Shown here piece by piece: positions 5,963 through 12,072 of a stretch of 12,072 nucleotides of DNA. A model generated the notes under the pieces. It was not told the DNA's origin. It saw only the letters and a program-made list of their open reading frames with translations, and did not search any database. How positions within the stretch are numbered: the first letter of the stretch is position 1; each line of letters begins with the position of its first letter. This DNA is from an uncultured Oscillospiraceae bacterium (lineage in GTDB: Bacteria; Bacillota; Clostridia; Oscillospirales; Oscillospiraceae): contig CAJUPS010000095.1 in assembly GCA_910588045.1 (NCBI GenBank), positions 1-12,072 on the forward strand. The letters run 5' to 3'. The position numbers and the translations under genes were made by a program.

Positions 5963-7132
5963 TCAGAGGTTCACGCCCAGTACGCGCCGGACGCGCCGTG
6001 TGGCGGCCAACATGAGCAAATAAAAGAAGGCCAGATAGAAGGGGAAGACCCCCATGTTGATCCACTGTCCCAGCAGTCCGCAGACCGCCGGGGCCAGCAT
6101 GATGCCCACGTAGGACGCGGCCATCTGCGTCCCGATGACGGCCTGGGACACGTCCGCGCCGAAATTCCGTGGGGTGAGGTAGTTGAAGTTGGGGAACATG
6201 GGCCCGTTGCCCAGGCCCACCAGGAACAGCCCCGCCGCCGCCAGCCACGCCGGACCGGGGATCAGCAGGATGACCATAGCCCCGCCCAACGTGATCTGAC
6301 CCAGCCGGATGATCCTCCAGCTGTCCAGCCGGGAGGCCGCCACGCCGGAGAGGAACCGCCCCAGGGCCATGCCCATATAGTAAAACGTGACGATTCCCGC
6401 GGCCCGCTCCGCGCCCAGCCCCTTGTGTTCCACCAGGAAGGTGCTGGCCCAGTTGCCGCAGGTGCACTCGATGGCGCAGGAGGCGATGAAGAGGAACCAC
6501 ATCAGCTTCACCCCGGGGATCCGGGCCACCTCCCGCAGGCTCAGGTCCCTGACCTGCTCCTGCTCCTCCCCCGCGGAAACCGGGTGCACCTTTCCCCACA
6601 CCGGCAGGGTCGCCGCCAGCAGCAGGGCGATGGCCGCCTGGATACCGAAGGCGATCCGGTATCCGCCCCGCCAGCCCAGGCCGCTGTCGATCACCAGCGA
6701 GAGCACGAAGGGGCTGATCGTGACGCCGATGCCGAAAAAGCAATGGAGGAAGCTCATGACCCGGGCGGAGTAGTGGAGGGCCACATAGTTGTTCAGCGCC
6801 GTGTCGATGGCTCCCGCCCCCAGTCCCAGCGGGACGGCGCACAGGCACATCACCAGCAGATTCCCCGAGAAGGAGAACCCCAGCAGCGCCGCGGCGGTCA
6901 TGGCGGTGCTGACGGCGGCGACCCGATTGGTTCCCAGCCGCCGGATGACCTTGGCGCTCATCATACTGGATACGATGGTCCCGCAGCAGATGGTGACGCT
7001 CACGAAGCTGGCAAAGGAGATCGGCAACTGAAACTCGGTATAAATCGCGGGCCAGGCGGTCCCGAACAGCGAGTCCGGGATACCCAGGCCGACGAAGGAG
7101 ACATAGATAACAATCAGCAATAATGTTGCCAT
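5963..7132 (-). CDS. MFS transporter in the methionine cluster
   Basis: A 389-residue, very hydrophobic protein with about 12 predicted membrane helices in two halves. The N-half begins LLLIVIYVSFVGLGIPDSLFG and has the loop RRLGTNRVAAVS between helices 2 and 3. The central cytoplasmic loop (about residues 185-205) is charged and contains EEQEQVRD. The segment HYSARVMSFLHCFFGIGV is typical of the FucP-like/sugar-permease branch of the MFS. The substrate cannot be read from sequence. It lies 58 bp after metY and 18 bp before metA, so transport of a pathway precursor, a sulfur compound or an end product is plausible but unproven. A stop codon two triplets before the ATG fixes this as the earliest start; its RBS is weak (GGTTGAG), which suggests reliance on upstream translation. 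Confidence 0.87.
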   Translation of the reverse strand: MATLLLIVIYVSFVGLGIPDSLFGTAWPAIYTEFQLPISFASFVSVTICCGTIVSSMMSAKVIRRLGTNRVAAVSTAMTAAALLGFSFSGNLLVMCLCAVPLGLGAGAIDTALNNYVALHYSARVMSFLHCFFGIGVTISPFVLSLVIDSGLGWRGGYRIAFGIQAAIALLLAATLPVWGKVHPVSAGEEQEQVRDLSLREVARIPGVKLMWFLFIASCAIECTCGNWASTFLVEHKGLGAERAAGIVTFYYMGMALGRFLSGVAASRLDSWRIIRLGQITLGGAMVILLIPGPAWLAAAGLFLVGLGNGPMFPNFNYLTPRNFGADVSQAVIGTQMAASYVGIMLAPAVCGLLGQWINMGVFPFYLAFFYLLMLAATRRVRRVLGVNL

Positions 7133-7190
7133 AATTTACTCAACCGTAAAAGAAGTCCACTCGGCATGGTCATAGGCCATGACATCATCC

Positions 7191-8471
7191 TCACACCGCC
7201 GCCAGTGCCTGCTCCAGATCGGCGATCAGATCCTCCTTGCTCTCCAGCCCCACGCTGAGCCGCACCAGGTCCGCGGACACCCCCGCGGCCTCCAGCTCCG
7301 CATCGTTCATCTGCCGATGGGTGGAGCTGGCGGGGTGGAGGCAGCAGGTCCGGGCGTCGGCCACATGGGTGGCGATGGCCCCCAGCCGCAGATGGCCCAT
7401 AAAGGTTTCGGCGGCGGCCCGCCCGCCCTTCACGCCGAAGCTGACCACGCCGCAGGACCCGTGAGGCAAATACTTCTGCGCCACCGCGTAATAGGGGTCC
7501 CCGGGCAGCCCGCTGTAGCGCACCCAGGCGATCTTGGGGTGCTTTTCCAGGTACTCCGCCACAGCCTGCCCGTTCTCGCAGTGCCGCGCCATACGCACAT
7601 GGAGGCTCTCCAGCCCCAGGTTGAGGATAAAGGCGCTCTGCGGCGAGAGCATGGACCCGAAGTCCCGCATGAGCTGCGCGGTAGCCTTGGTGATGAACGC
7701 CCCGCCCAGCCCGAACCGCTCCGCGTAAGTCACCCCGTGGTAACTCTCATCCGGCGTGGTGAGCCCCGGGAACTTGTCCGCGTGGGCCATCCAGTCGAAC
7801 TTCCCGCCGTCCACGATGGCCCCGCCCAGAGCGGCGGCGTGGCCGTCCATGTACTTGGTGGTGGAGTGGGTGACGATGTCCGCGCCCCACTCGATGGGGC
7901 GGCAGAGCACGGGCGTAGCGAAGGTGTTGTCCACGATAAGCGGCACCCCGTGACGATGCGCAGCCTTGGCAAATTTCTCAATATCCAGCACCGTCAGCGC
8001 CGGATTGGCGATGGTCTCGCCGAATACCGCCTTGGTGTTGGGCCGGAAGGCGGCCTCCAGCTCCTCCTCAGAGCAGTCCGGGGAGACGAAGGTGAACTCG
8101 ACGCCCATCCGCTTCATGGTGACGGCGAAGAGGTTAAAGGTCCCCCCATAGATGGAGCTGGAGGATACCACATGGTCCCCGCAGGAGGCGATATTGAATA
8201 CGGCGTAGAAGTTGGCCGCCTGCCCGGAGGAGGTGAGCATCCCCGCCGTACCGCCCTCCAGCTCGGCGATCTTCCTCGCCACGTGGTCGCAGGTGGGATT
8301 CTGTAAGCGGCTGTAGAAGTACCCCTCGGCCTCCAGGTCGAAGAGCTTGCCCATGGCCGCGCTGGACTCGTACTTAAAGGTAGTGGACTGAATAATAGGA
8401 ATCTGCCTGGGCTCCCCGTTGCCGGGCTGGTAGCCCCCCTGGACGCAGATGGTCTCGATATGGTCTTTCAT
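7191..8471 (-). CDS. metY: O-acetylhomoserine sulfhydrylase (aminocarboxypropyltransferase, MetY)
   Basis: A 426-residue PLP enzyme of the Cys/Met metabolism family, at the usual MetY length. It makes homocysteine from O-acetylhomoserine and sulfide, and may also act as a cysteine synthase. Visible landmarks are YSRLQNPT (residues 53-60, phosphate-binding Tyr and Arg), SSGQAANF, the cofactor-ring Asp in DNTFATP (D181), the Schiff-base Lys206 in THSTTKYMDGH, and HPASSTHRQM near the C-terminus. The ATG at 8471 has an excellent AGGAGGGAG site 6 nt upstream. It is the first gene of the run metY - MFS - metA - radical SAM - DUF2344. A TATAAA box at 8494-8489 could be a -10 element, but no good -35 is seen and the leader would be very short. 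No SAM riboswitch or T-box is visible in the 138 bp upstream. Confidence 0.95.
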   Translation of the reverse strand: MKDHIETICVQGGYQPGNGEPRQIPIIQSTTFKYESSAAMGKLFDLEAEGYFYSRLQNPTCDHVARKIAELEGGTAGMLTSSGQAANFYAVFNIASCGDHVVSSSSIYGGTFNLFAVTMKRMGVEFTFVSPDCSEEELEAAFRPNTKAVFGETIANPALTVLDIEKFAKAAHRHGVPLIVDNTFATPVLCRPIEWGADIVTHSTTKYMDGHAAALGGAIVDGGKFDWMAHADKFPGLTTPDESYHGVTYAERFGLGGAFITKATAQLMRDFGSMLSPQSAFILNLGLESLHVRMARHCENGQAVAEYLEKHPKIAWVRYSGLPGDPYYAVAQKYLPHGSCGVVSFGVKGGRAAAETFMGHLRLGAIATHVADARTCCLHPASSTHRQMNDAELEAAGVSADLVRLSVGLESKEDLIADLEQALAAV

Positions 8472-8526
8472 GATGGTCTCCCTCCTGATTTATACTGTTC
8501 TCCCACTGGAAGAATACAAACGTCAC

Positions 8527-8543
8527 CGGGCAAAAATCCCGGA
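8527..8543. repeat. Small inverted repeat upstream of metY
   Basis: CCGGG (8527-8531) and CCCGG (8539-8543) flank a 7-nt A-rich centre. It lies about 55 bp upstream of the metY ATG. It might be an operator or a weak transcript hairpin; with only 5-bp arms this is a low-weight observation. Confidence 0.25.
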
Positions 8544-8581
8544 ACAGCAACGGCTTCAGGCCCGTGTTAGAGTTCTTTTTG

Positions 8582-8609
8582 CCTACTTTTTCTTTCAAGA
8601 AAAAGTAGG
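8582..8609. repeat. 13-bp-arm palindrome abutting the deacetylase stop codon
   Basis: CCTACTTTTTCTT (8582-8594) and AAGAAAAAGTAGG (8597-8609) form a perfect inverted repeat with a 2-nt centre, starting on the base after the TAA of the deacetylase. There is no T-run after the stem on either strand, so it is not a standard intrinsic terminator, although a long hairpin at a gene end could still protect or end the mRNA. The motif, together with the adjacent TTTTTG, looks like a dispersed palindromic repeat; whether it recurs in the genome cannot be seen here. Confidence 0.6.
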
Positions 8610-9482
8610 TTACGAGTACCGCCGTACCCGTTTGACCAGCGTTTCTCCCGACACATGGTCGGTGACATTGATCCGGCCCAGCATCCGCAGGCACGCCGGG
8701 TCCCCCGGCGTCAGCCGGTTCAATCTCTCGTCAATAGTAAAGGTCACGGCATACCCCGCCTCCGCCAGCACCCCGTCCAGTCCGGTATCGTAGTAGCCGA
8801 AGGGAAACGCCAACGCGCACAGCTCTCCGGGCACGCCGTCTTCCTCCCGCCGCAATCGGGCCTGCTCCGCGTCATCCAACAGGGCCCACCGGTACGCCTC
8901 CCGGCTCTCCCCGTCCATGGAGAGCATCCCGTCCCGCTCGCTGAACCCGTCGGCTACGAGCAGGTGCATGTTAAAGGAGTGACTCTGGAGGTCCAGCACT
9001 CCCTTGTCCACCCAGGGCAGGGCCTCCTGATAGGAGAACCGGGGGATCGAGATTTTCCAGCCGTTGTTGGGGTTGCGTACCTCGCCCTCATAGACGCCGA
9101 TGACGAACACCGTGGCGCACATCCCCAGCTCCTCCAGGATGGGAGCGGCCACAGTCAGATTGCTGGTGTAGCCGTCGTCCATGGTGATGAGCACCGGATT
9201 GTCCGGCAGGGTCCCGTCCCGCTCCACGTAGTCCCGTACCTGCCGGATGGTGACGGCGTGGTAGCCCGCATCCTTCAGGGCGGTCATCTGCTCCCGGAAC
9301 CGCCCGGGGGTCACCACCGTCCCGTCGGGGCACTCCAGGTCGAAGTGGTGGTACATGAGCACCGGCAGATGCCGCGCGCTGTCGAAGTACCGCAGACGGA
9401 TCAGATCCCCCACCTGAAAGAGCAGCAGGAGCGCCAGGAAAAGGAGTAAGAGTTTTTTCCAGCCGGATTTTTTACGCTGCAT
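8610..9482 (-). CDS. Membrane-anchored polysaccharide deacetylase (NodB/CE4 family)
   Basis: A 290-residue protein with a basic N-terminus and one hydrophobic segment (about residues 11-24), a signal anchor or signal peptide, placing the catalytic domain outside the membrane. The NodB domain follows: HLPVLMYHHF (about 38-47), motif 1 ITMDDGY with D102 and D103, motif 2 LQSHSFNMH with the metal-binding pair H168 and H173, and motif 3 AFPFGYYD. These support metal-dependent removal of acetyl groups from N-acetylated glycans, perhaps peptidoglycan or an exopolysaccharide; the extra residues between motif 2 and motif 3 and the MYHHF motif recall the PgaB-like branch. The ATG at 9482 has a GGAGG site 10 nt upstream. 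It appears monocistronic, with a promoter at 9695-9723 and a MITE-like element in the leader. Confidence 0.9.
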   Translation of the reverse strand: MQRKKSGWKKLLLLFLALLLLFQVGDLIRLRYFDSARHLPVLMYHHFDLECPDGTVVTPGRFREQMTALKDAGYHAVTIRQVRDYVERDGTLPDNPVLITMDDGYTSNLTVAAPILEELGMCATVFVIGVYEGEVRNPNNGWKISIPRFSYQEALPWVDKGVLDLQSHSFNMHLLVADGFSERDGMLSMDGESREAYRWALLDDAEQARLRREEDGVPGELCALAFPFGYYDTGLDGVLAEAGYAVTFTIDERLNRLTPGDPACLRMLGRINVTDHVSGETLVKRVRRYS

Positions 9483-9518
9483 AGCGGTATAGCCTCCAAG
9501 GGTATGAGTCAGCTCTAA

Positions 9519-9679
9519 GAACCTGTATTCATAACCGGGGGATGCTGGATGGGCGAGGATTTTTCTCGCCGGACAAGGAAATTTTTTGAAGCAATCCTGA
9601 CGGATTGCGAGGAAAATTGACGCCGTACGGCGGGGAAAAGACCGCCCAGACAGCGTGCAGCGGTTGTGAATACAGGTTC
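9519..9679. mobile_element. MITE-like long inverted repeat, 161 bp, non-coding
   Basis: The ends are matching inverted repeats: GAACCTGTATTCA at 9519-9531 and its complement at 9667-9679, continuing with one mismatch through AACCG. TAA occurs directly outside both ends (9516-9518 and 9680-9682), consistent with a 3-bp target duplication. Homology between the two halves continues inward, with nested hairpins GGCGAG/CTCGCC (9552-9570) and a central GCAATCC/GGATTGC (9591-9608), plus the palindrome CGCCGTACGGCG (9621-9632). The whole unit can therefore fold into one imperfect hairpin about 80 bp long. It has no coding capacity and so would be mobilised in trans; a 3-bp TNA-type target fits some IS5-family groups, which is inference. 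Confidence 0.82.
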
Positions 9680-9694
9680 TAAGTGTTAGCCTTC

Positions 9695-9723
9695 ACTATA
9701 CCATTATATCCCTTTTCTGTCAA
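9695..9723 (-). promoter_or_regulatory. Consensus-like promoter for the polysaccharide deacetylase
   Basis: On the minus strand: perfect -35 TTGACA (9723-9718), 17-bp spacer (9717-9701) and -10 TATAGT (9700-9695) preceded by an extended TGG. It lies 11 bp beyond the aldo-keto reductase stop and points at the deacetylase, about 200 bp away. The predicted start site near 9688 is only about 9 bp before the MITE, so the element would be transcribed as part of the leader. Confidence 0.8.
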
Positions 9724-9734
9724 ATCCCCGGCGC

Positions 9735-10742
9735 TTATTTTCCGAAATCCGCCGCCACCTTTTTTAGCATCTCCCGGATGGGCAGCTGGTAGGGGCACCG
9801 CTCCTCGCAGGCCCCACAGGCCACGCAGTCGGAGGCGTGGGCGGAGAGCGCGTCATACCGCCCCCTGGCCCAGTCCGCCAGCCCATACCGGCTGAGGTAG
9901 CCGTGGAACACGAACTGGTTGGGGATGTCGATGCCCACGGTGCAGGGCGCACAGTAACCACACCGGCGGCAGAAGCTGGTGCCCAGCTCCCGGCGCAGCG
10001 CCTCCACCCGCTCCAGCTCCTCCACCGACAGCGGCGCGGGGTCGGACGCGGCGGCCACGTTCTCCGCCACCTCCTCCGGGGTGTACATCCCCGGCAGCAC
10101 CACGGAGACGTTGGGATTGGCGGCGGCGAACCGGATGGCCAGATGTGCGTCCTCAATGGCCCCGCCGGACAGGGACTTCATGTTGATAAAGCCCACGTCC
10201 AGCTTCCTGGCCCGCTCCATGAGCTCCGCCGCCTGGGTCTCCACGATGTTGTAGGGGAACATGACCGTCTCCACCCAGTCCAGCTCCAGGGCCCGCTCGA
10301 ACACCTCCGGCGAGTGGGCGGTGAGCCCCAGATGCCGGATTTTCCCGGCCTCCTTCGCCTCCATCAGCGCCTCCAGCGCCCCGCCGGGGGCGCAGACCTG
10401 TTCGAGCTGCTTGAGGGAGGGGTTGTGGACCTGATAAAGATCTATGTAATCCGTGCGGAAATTCTTCAGGCTGGTCTCAATATCCCGGGCCATGCCCTCC
10501 CGATCCCGGCTCATGGTCTTGGTGGCCAGGACGAATTTCTCCCGCCGCCCCTCGATGGCCCCGCCGATGAGCTCCTCGCTGACGCTGTAGCCCCGGGCGG
10601 AGTCGATAAAGTTGATGCCCGCTTCCTCCACGGAGTCCAGCAGCTTCCTGGCCGCCGCCGCGTCAATGCGCTGGATTGGGATGCCCCCCAGTCCCACCCG
10701 GGAGACCTTCAGCCCGGTTTTGCCTAATGTTACGTATTCCAT
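9735..10742 (-). CDS. Aldo/keto reductase with C-terminal 4Fe-4S ferredoxin-like domain
   Basis: A 335-residue protein. The N-terminal AKR barrel begins YVTLGKTGLKVSRVGLGGIP and carries the catalytic tetrad: D47 and Y52 in FIDSARGYS, K75 in LATKTM and H106 in YQVHNP. The C-terminus has two cysteine clusters: C258, C261, C264, C267 in CRRCGYCAPC and C306, C309, C312, C316 in CVACGACEERCPYQLPI. These look like two 4Fe-4S sites, so electrons may pass between NAD(P)H chemistry and a ferredoxin-type carrier. Such fusions are common in anaerobes and their substrates are mostly unknown. The ATG at 10742 has AAGGAG 6 nt upstream. It is 36 bp after the coiled-coil gene with no terminator between, so co-transcription is likely. 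Confidence 0.92.
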   Translation of the reverse strand: MEYVTLGKTGLKVSRVGLGGIPIQRIDAAAARKLLDSVEEAGINFIDSARGYSVSEELIGGAIEGRREKFVLATKTMSRDREGMARDIETSLKNFRTDYIDLYQVHNPSLKQLEQVCAPGGALEALMEAKEAGKIRHLGLTAHSPEVFERALELDWVETVMFPYNIVETQAAELMERARKLDVGFINMKSLSGGAIEDAHLAIRFAAANPNVSVVLPGMYTPEEVAENVAAASDPAPLSVEELERVEALRRELGTSFCRRCGYCAPCTVGIDIPNQFVFHGYLSRYGLADWARGRYDALSAHASDCVACGACEERCPYQLPIREMLKKVAADFGK

Positions 10743-10778
10743 GTGCTTCTCCTTCCAAATAATTGAGTAATATAGCAG

Positions 10779-11276
10779 TTACTGCGCCTTTTCCAGGGCG
10801 TCCAGACGCTTTGTCATCATTTTAAGGGTGGATTTTACAGTAATGACTTCGTCTTCCAGGTCCTCCACCCGCTCCTTTGGCGCCAGCGTCTCCTGGAGAT
10901 GGACGTGCCCCTCATAAAGCAGCTGCAATTTGGGCAGCACCTCATTTTCCAGTATGACCGCAGAGCGCAGGGACCGGTCATCCAGCTCCTCCAGCAGCTC
11001 GCCCTGCCTGTCAACCTTGTCAGACAGTTTTGCCAGCTGATCACCCTGCCTGTCAACCTTGTCAGACAGTTTTGCCAGCTGATCACCCTGCCTGCCAACC
11101 TTGTCAGACAGTTTTGCCAGCTGATCACCCTGCCTGCCAACCTTGTCAGACAGTTTTGCCAGCTGCTCTCCCTGCCTTGCCAGCTGATCGCCCTGCTTCG
11201 CCAGCAGCTCGCTGTGCTTACCAACTTCTTCCGTCAGCTTTTCCAACATTGCCAGGATTTGTTCCTCGTTATTCAT
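10779..11276 (-). CDS. Coiled-coil protein with tandem 14-residue repeats, function unknown
   Basis: A 165-residue, highly charged protein with no signal or membrane segment. Residues about 22-40 hold single heptads (LLAKQGD, QLARQGE). Residues 38-93 hold four near-identical 14-residue units (QLAKLSDKV-G/D-RQGD), that is, double heptads forming a coiled coil. A more conserved-looking region follows, SAVILENEVLPKLQLLYEGH, and then a second coiled coil (ERVEDLEDEVITVKSTLKMM...). Similar short clostridial proteins with an ENEV-PK-LxEG core exist, but I know no function. The ATG at 11276 is chosen for its GGAGG site 5 nt away; the in-frame ATG at 11288 would begin within that site. It may be read from the promoter at 11579-11607 through the pseudogene, as no closer promoter is clear. 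Confidence 0.8.
   Translation of the reverse strand: MNNEEQILAMLEKLTEEVGKHSELLAKQGDQLARQGEQLAKLSDKVGRQGDQLAKLSDKVGRQGDQLAKLSDKVDRQGDQLAKLSDKVDRQGELLEELDDRSLRSAVILENEVLPKLQLLYEGHVHLQETLAPKERVEDLEDEVITVKSTLKMMTKRLDALEKAQ
11002..11169. repeat. Four 42-bp tandem repeats inside the coiled-coil gene
   Basis: Units begin at 11002, 11044, 11086 and 11128. Units 1 and 2 are identical, unit 3 differs by one base (the Asp to Gly change) and unit 4 by two more near its right end. The period of 42 bp equals 14 codons, so copy-number change would keep the frame and the heptad register. The near-identity indicates recent duplication or ongoing slippage. Confidence 0.95.
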
Positions 11277-11340
11277 AGCATCCTCCATCTAAAATACTTT
11301 TTTCCACTGCTCACCGGGCCGATAAACCGGAAGTTAGTGA

Positions 11341-11543
11341 TTACCATTCCACTTCCATCACGCACTTGTCCGTCCCTGTCTTTATGCTTTCAAGTAATGT
11401 AACTTTTACATCTGTCTTGAATACTGTACTAAAAATTCCTTCCGCATGTCCTAATGTACAATAGCACCATGTTTTTGATAATTCTTGGGGAACTCTTTGC
11501 TATCTACTAACCTAACAGAATGTGCATTATCATTTTTTCCCAT
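11341..11543 (-). pseudogene. Frameshifted remnant of a V4R/ATC-hydrolase-like small protein
   Basis: An ATG at 11543 with a strong GGAGG site 5 nt upstream opens a 30-codon frame (MGKNDNAHSVRLVDSKEFPK...) that stops at 11451. In another frame the sequence continues RVPQELSKTWCYCTLGHAEG, then IFSTVFKTDVKVTLLESI and KTGTDKCVMEVEW, ending with TAA at 11341-11343. Adding one base in the A5 run (complement of 11472-11476) would join the two into 67 codons. The second part resembles the C-terminus of V4R-like or thiazoline-carboxylate-hydrolase-like proteins (cysteine-rich VP..WCYC start, EGIF helix, LLESI-TG-D-C ending). Those proteins are normally 150 residues or more, so most of the N-terminal part seems lost. 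The region is AT-rich compared with its neighbours. It could instead be a genuine 30-residue peptide gene; the decayed gene is favoured. Confidence 0.55.
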
Positions 11544-11578
11544 GATGTCCTCCGCACAAATCCCGATCTACCAATCTG

Positions 11579-11607
11579 ATTATAGCACAAACCCCGCCCC
11601 TTATCAA
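11579..11607 (-). promoter_or_regulatory. Strong promoter upstream of the frameshifted remnant
   Basis: On the minus strand: -35 TTGATA (11607-11602), 17-bp spacer (11601-11585) and a perfect -10 TATAAT (11584-11579) with extended TGC. The predicted start is near 11571, giving a leader of about 28 nt before the remnant's ATG. It may now serve the coiled-coil and aldo-keto reductase genes downstream. Confidence 0.8.
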
Positions 11608-11611
11608 TTTA

Positions 11612-11635
11612 TTTTCTTGCAAACCCGCAAGAAAA
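11612..11635. repeat. Second hairpin after the ftsH terminator
   Basis: TTTTCTTGC (11612-11620) and GCAAGAAAA (11627-11635) are perfect 9-bp arms around a 6-nt loop. It overlaps the T-tract of the ftsH terminator and may act as a back-up release or 3'-end-protecting structure. Confidence 0.5.
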
Positions 11636-11664
11636 ACGGCGGAGCCCTCTTCCGGGCCCCGCCG
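11632..11664 (-). terminator. Intrinsic terminator of ftsH
   Basis: In the minus-strand RNA CGGCGGGGCCC (11664-11654), a 6-nt loop and GGGCTCCGCCG (11647-11637) form an 11-bp stem with one G-U pair, followed by five U (11636-11632). It starts 6 bp after the ftsH stop codon. Confidence 0.9.
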
Positions 11665-11670
11665 TCCTTC

Positions 11671-12072
11671 TTATTCCTGCGTCTGCTGCTTTTCACCGTC
11701 TTCCGGCGCGTCCTCCGGTTTCTCCTCCGAGATCTCCCCGGCCGCCATCGGCATGGGGATCGGCTCGCTGACGATGTTGATGTGCTTCGCCGGAGGCTCG
11801 ATCCCCGCGGCATCCGCCTTGGCGGGCACGCCGTAGAAGTCCTCCTTATCCGGGTCCCGGCCCTCCAGAATGGCCATCATCTGCGCCCCGGTGATGGTCT
11901 CCTTCTCGAAGAGGTATCCGGCGATCTTATCGAGCATCTCCCGGTTCTCCTCCAGCAGGGCCCGGGCCTCGTCGTGACACTTCTGGAGCAGGGCCACGAC
12001 CTCCTTGTCCGCCAGGGCGAAGGTCTCCTGGGCGCAGTTCATGCTGTACCCGCCGTCCAGGTACTGGCTCTG
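11671..12072 (-). CDS. ftsH: ATP-dependent zinc metalloprotease FtsH, C-terminal part
   Basis: The last 133 codons of a gene that continues beyond the right edge. The visible part starts QSQYLDGGYSMNCAQETFAL and matches the helical C-terminal region of the FtsH protease domain: ADKEVVALLQKCHDEARALL, LDKIAGYLFEKETITGAQMM and AILEG. It ends in a Pro/Glu-rich tail (about the last 50 residues) typical of the variable cytoplasmic end. FtsH is a membrane-bound AAA+ protease that extracts and degrades membrane and short-lived regulatory proteins. The AAA and HEXXH parts are outside the window, so identification rests on this C-terminal similarity. It ends at a strong terminator. Confidence 0.88.
   Translation of the reverse strand, partial: QSQYLDGGYSMNCAQETFALADKEVVALLQKCHDEARALLEENREMLDKIAGYLFEKETITGAQMMAILEGRDPDKEDFYGVPAKADAAGIEPPAKHINIVSEPIPMPMAAGEISEEKPEDAPEDGEKQQTQE

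Noticed and set aside
5598..6848. A 416-codon leftward open frame across the MFS-metA junction
   Set aside because: It overlaps both genes in another frame, with a Gly/Arg/Ala-rich product and no recognisable domain.
5960..7123. A 387-codon rightward open frame
   Set aside because: It is the exact antisense of the MFS gene and has a charged Gln/His/Gly-rich low-complexity product.
8472..8609. SAM riboswitch or T-box upstream of metY
   Set aside because: The 138 bp hold only short hairpins and a dispersed-type palindrome; no conserved riboswitch core or terminator with U-run was recognised.
8582..8609. Intrinsic terminator for the deacetylase
   Set aside because: The stem is long but AT-rich and is not followed by a T-run in the direction of transcription, so it is listed as a repeat only.
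9519..9679. Remnant of a transposase gene inside the inverted repeat
   Set aside because: No open frame of useful length or transposase motif is present; the two halves are complementary along most of their length, which fits a non-coding MITE.
11002..11169. Possible CRISPR array because of regular repeats
   Set aside because: The 42-bp units are directly adjacent without spacers and lie in frame within a protein gene; no cas genes are present.

Overview
This window looks like chromosomal DNA of a GC-rich, strictly anaerobic Firmicute, most likely an Oscillospiraceae-type gut bacterium (Flavonifractor / Pseudoflavonifractor / Lawsonibacter relatives). The reasons are the strong Shine-Dalgarno sites, clostridial-style gene content (decarboxylase membrane subunits, TIGR03960/TIGR03936 pair, ferredoxin-tailed aldo-keto reductase, MetY/MetA route) and several palindromic interspersed repeats. 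The genus is inference. Every recognised gene except sfsA lies on the minus strand, so the window reads from right to left.

Right end (12072 to about 9735): the C-terminus of FtsH ends at a clear intrinsic terminator. A strong promoter then drives a short, frameshifted gene remnant with a V4R-like C-terminus. A coiled-coil protein gene with four 42-bp tandem repeats follows, then an aldo-keto reductase with two 4Fe-4S motifs. A consensus-like promoter just past the reductase stop leads into a polysaccharide deacetylase, but a 161-bp MITE-like long inverted repeat sits in the leader between promoter and gene.

Centre (8471 to 2455): a co-directional run metY - MFS transporter - metA - TIGR03960 radical SAM - DUF2344. 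MetA carries Glu at position 111, the residue linked to acetyl-CoA use, and MetY uses O-acetylhomoserine. Together they form the direct-sulfhydrylation route from homoserine to homocysteine. The MFS gene sits 18 bp before metA and is a candidate transporter for this pathway or its end product. The two radical SAM-associated genes overlap by 8 bp and are of unknown function.

Left end (2430 to 1): a second palindromic repeat lies upstream of a GNAT acetyltransferase, whose 3' end runs 82 bp antisense into sfsA. sfsA is divergent from a decarboxylase operon (OadG-type gamma subunit, biotin carrier, beta subunit; the last is cut by the window edge). The shared region holds a near-consensus leftward promoter and two hairpins in the decarboxylase leader.

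I do not see a defence system, CRISPR array, phage or complete transposon. The least ordinary items are the MITE inside the deacetylase leader, the decaying V4R-like gene with intact promoter and RBS, the internally repeated coiled-coil gene, and the transporter embedded in the methionine cluster.
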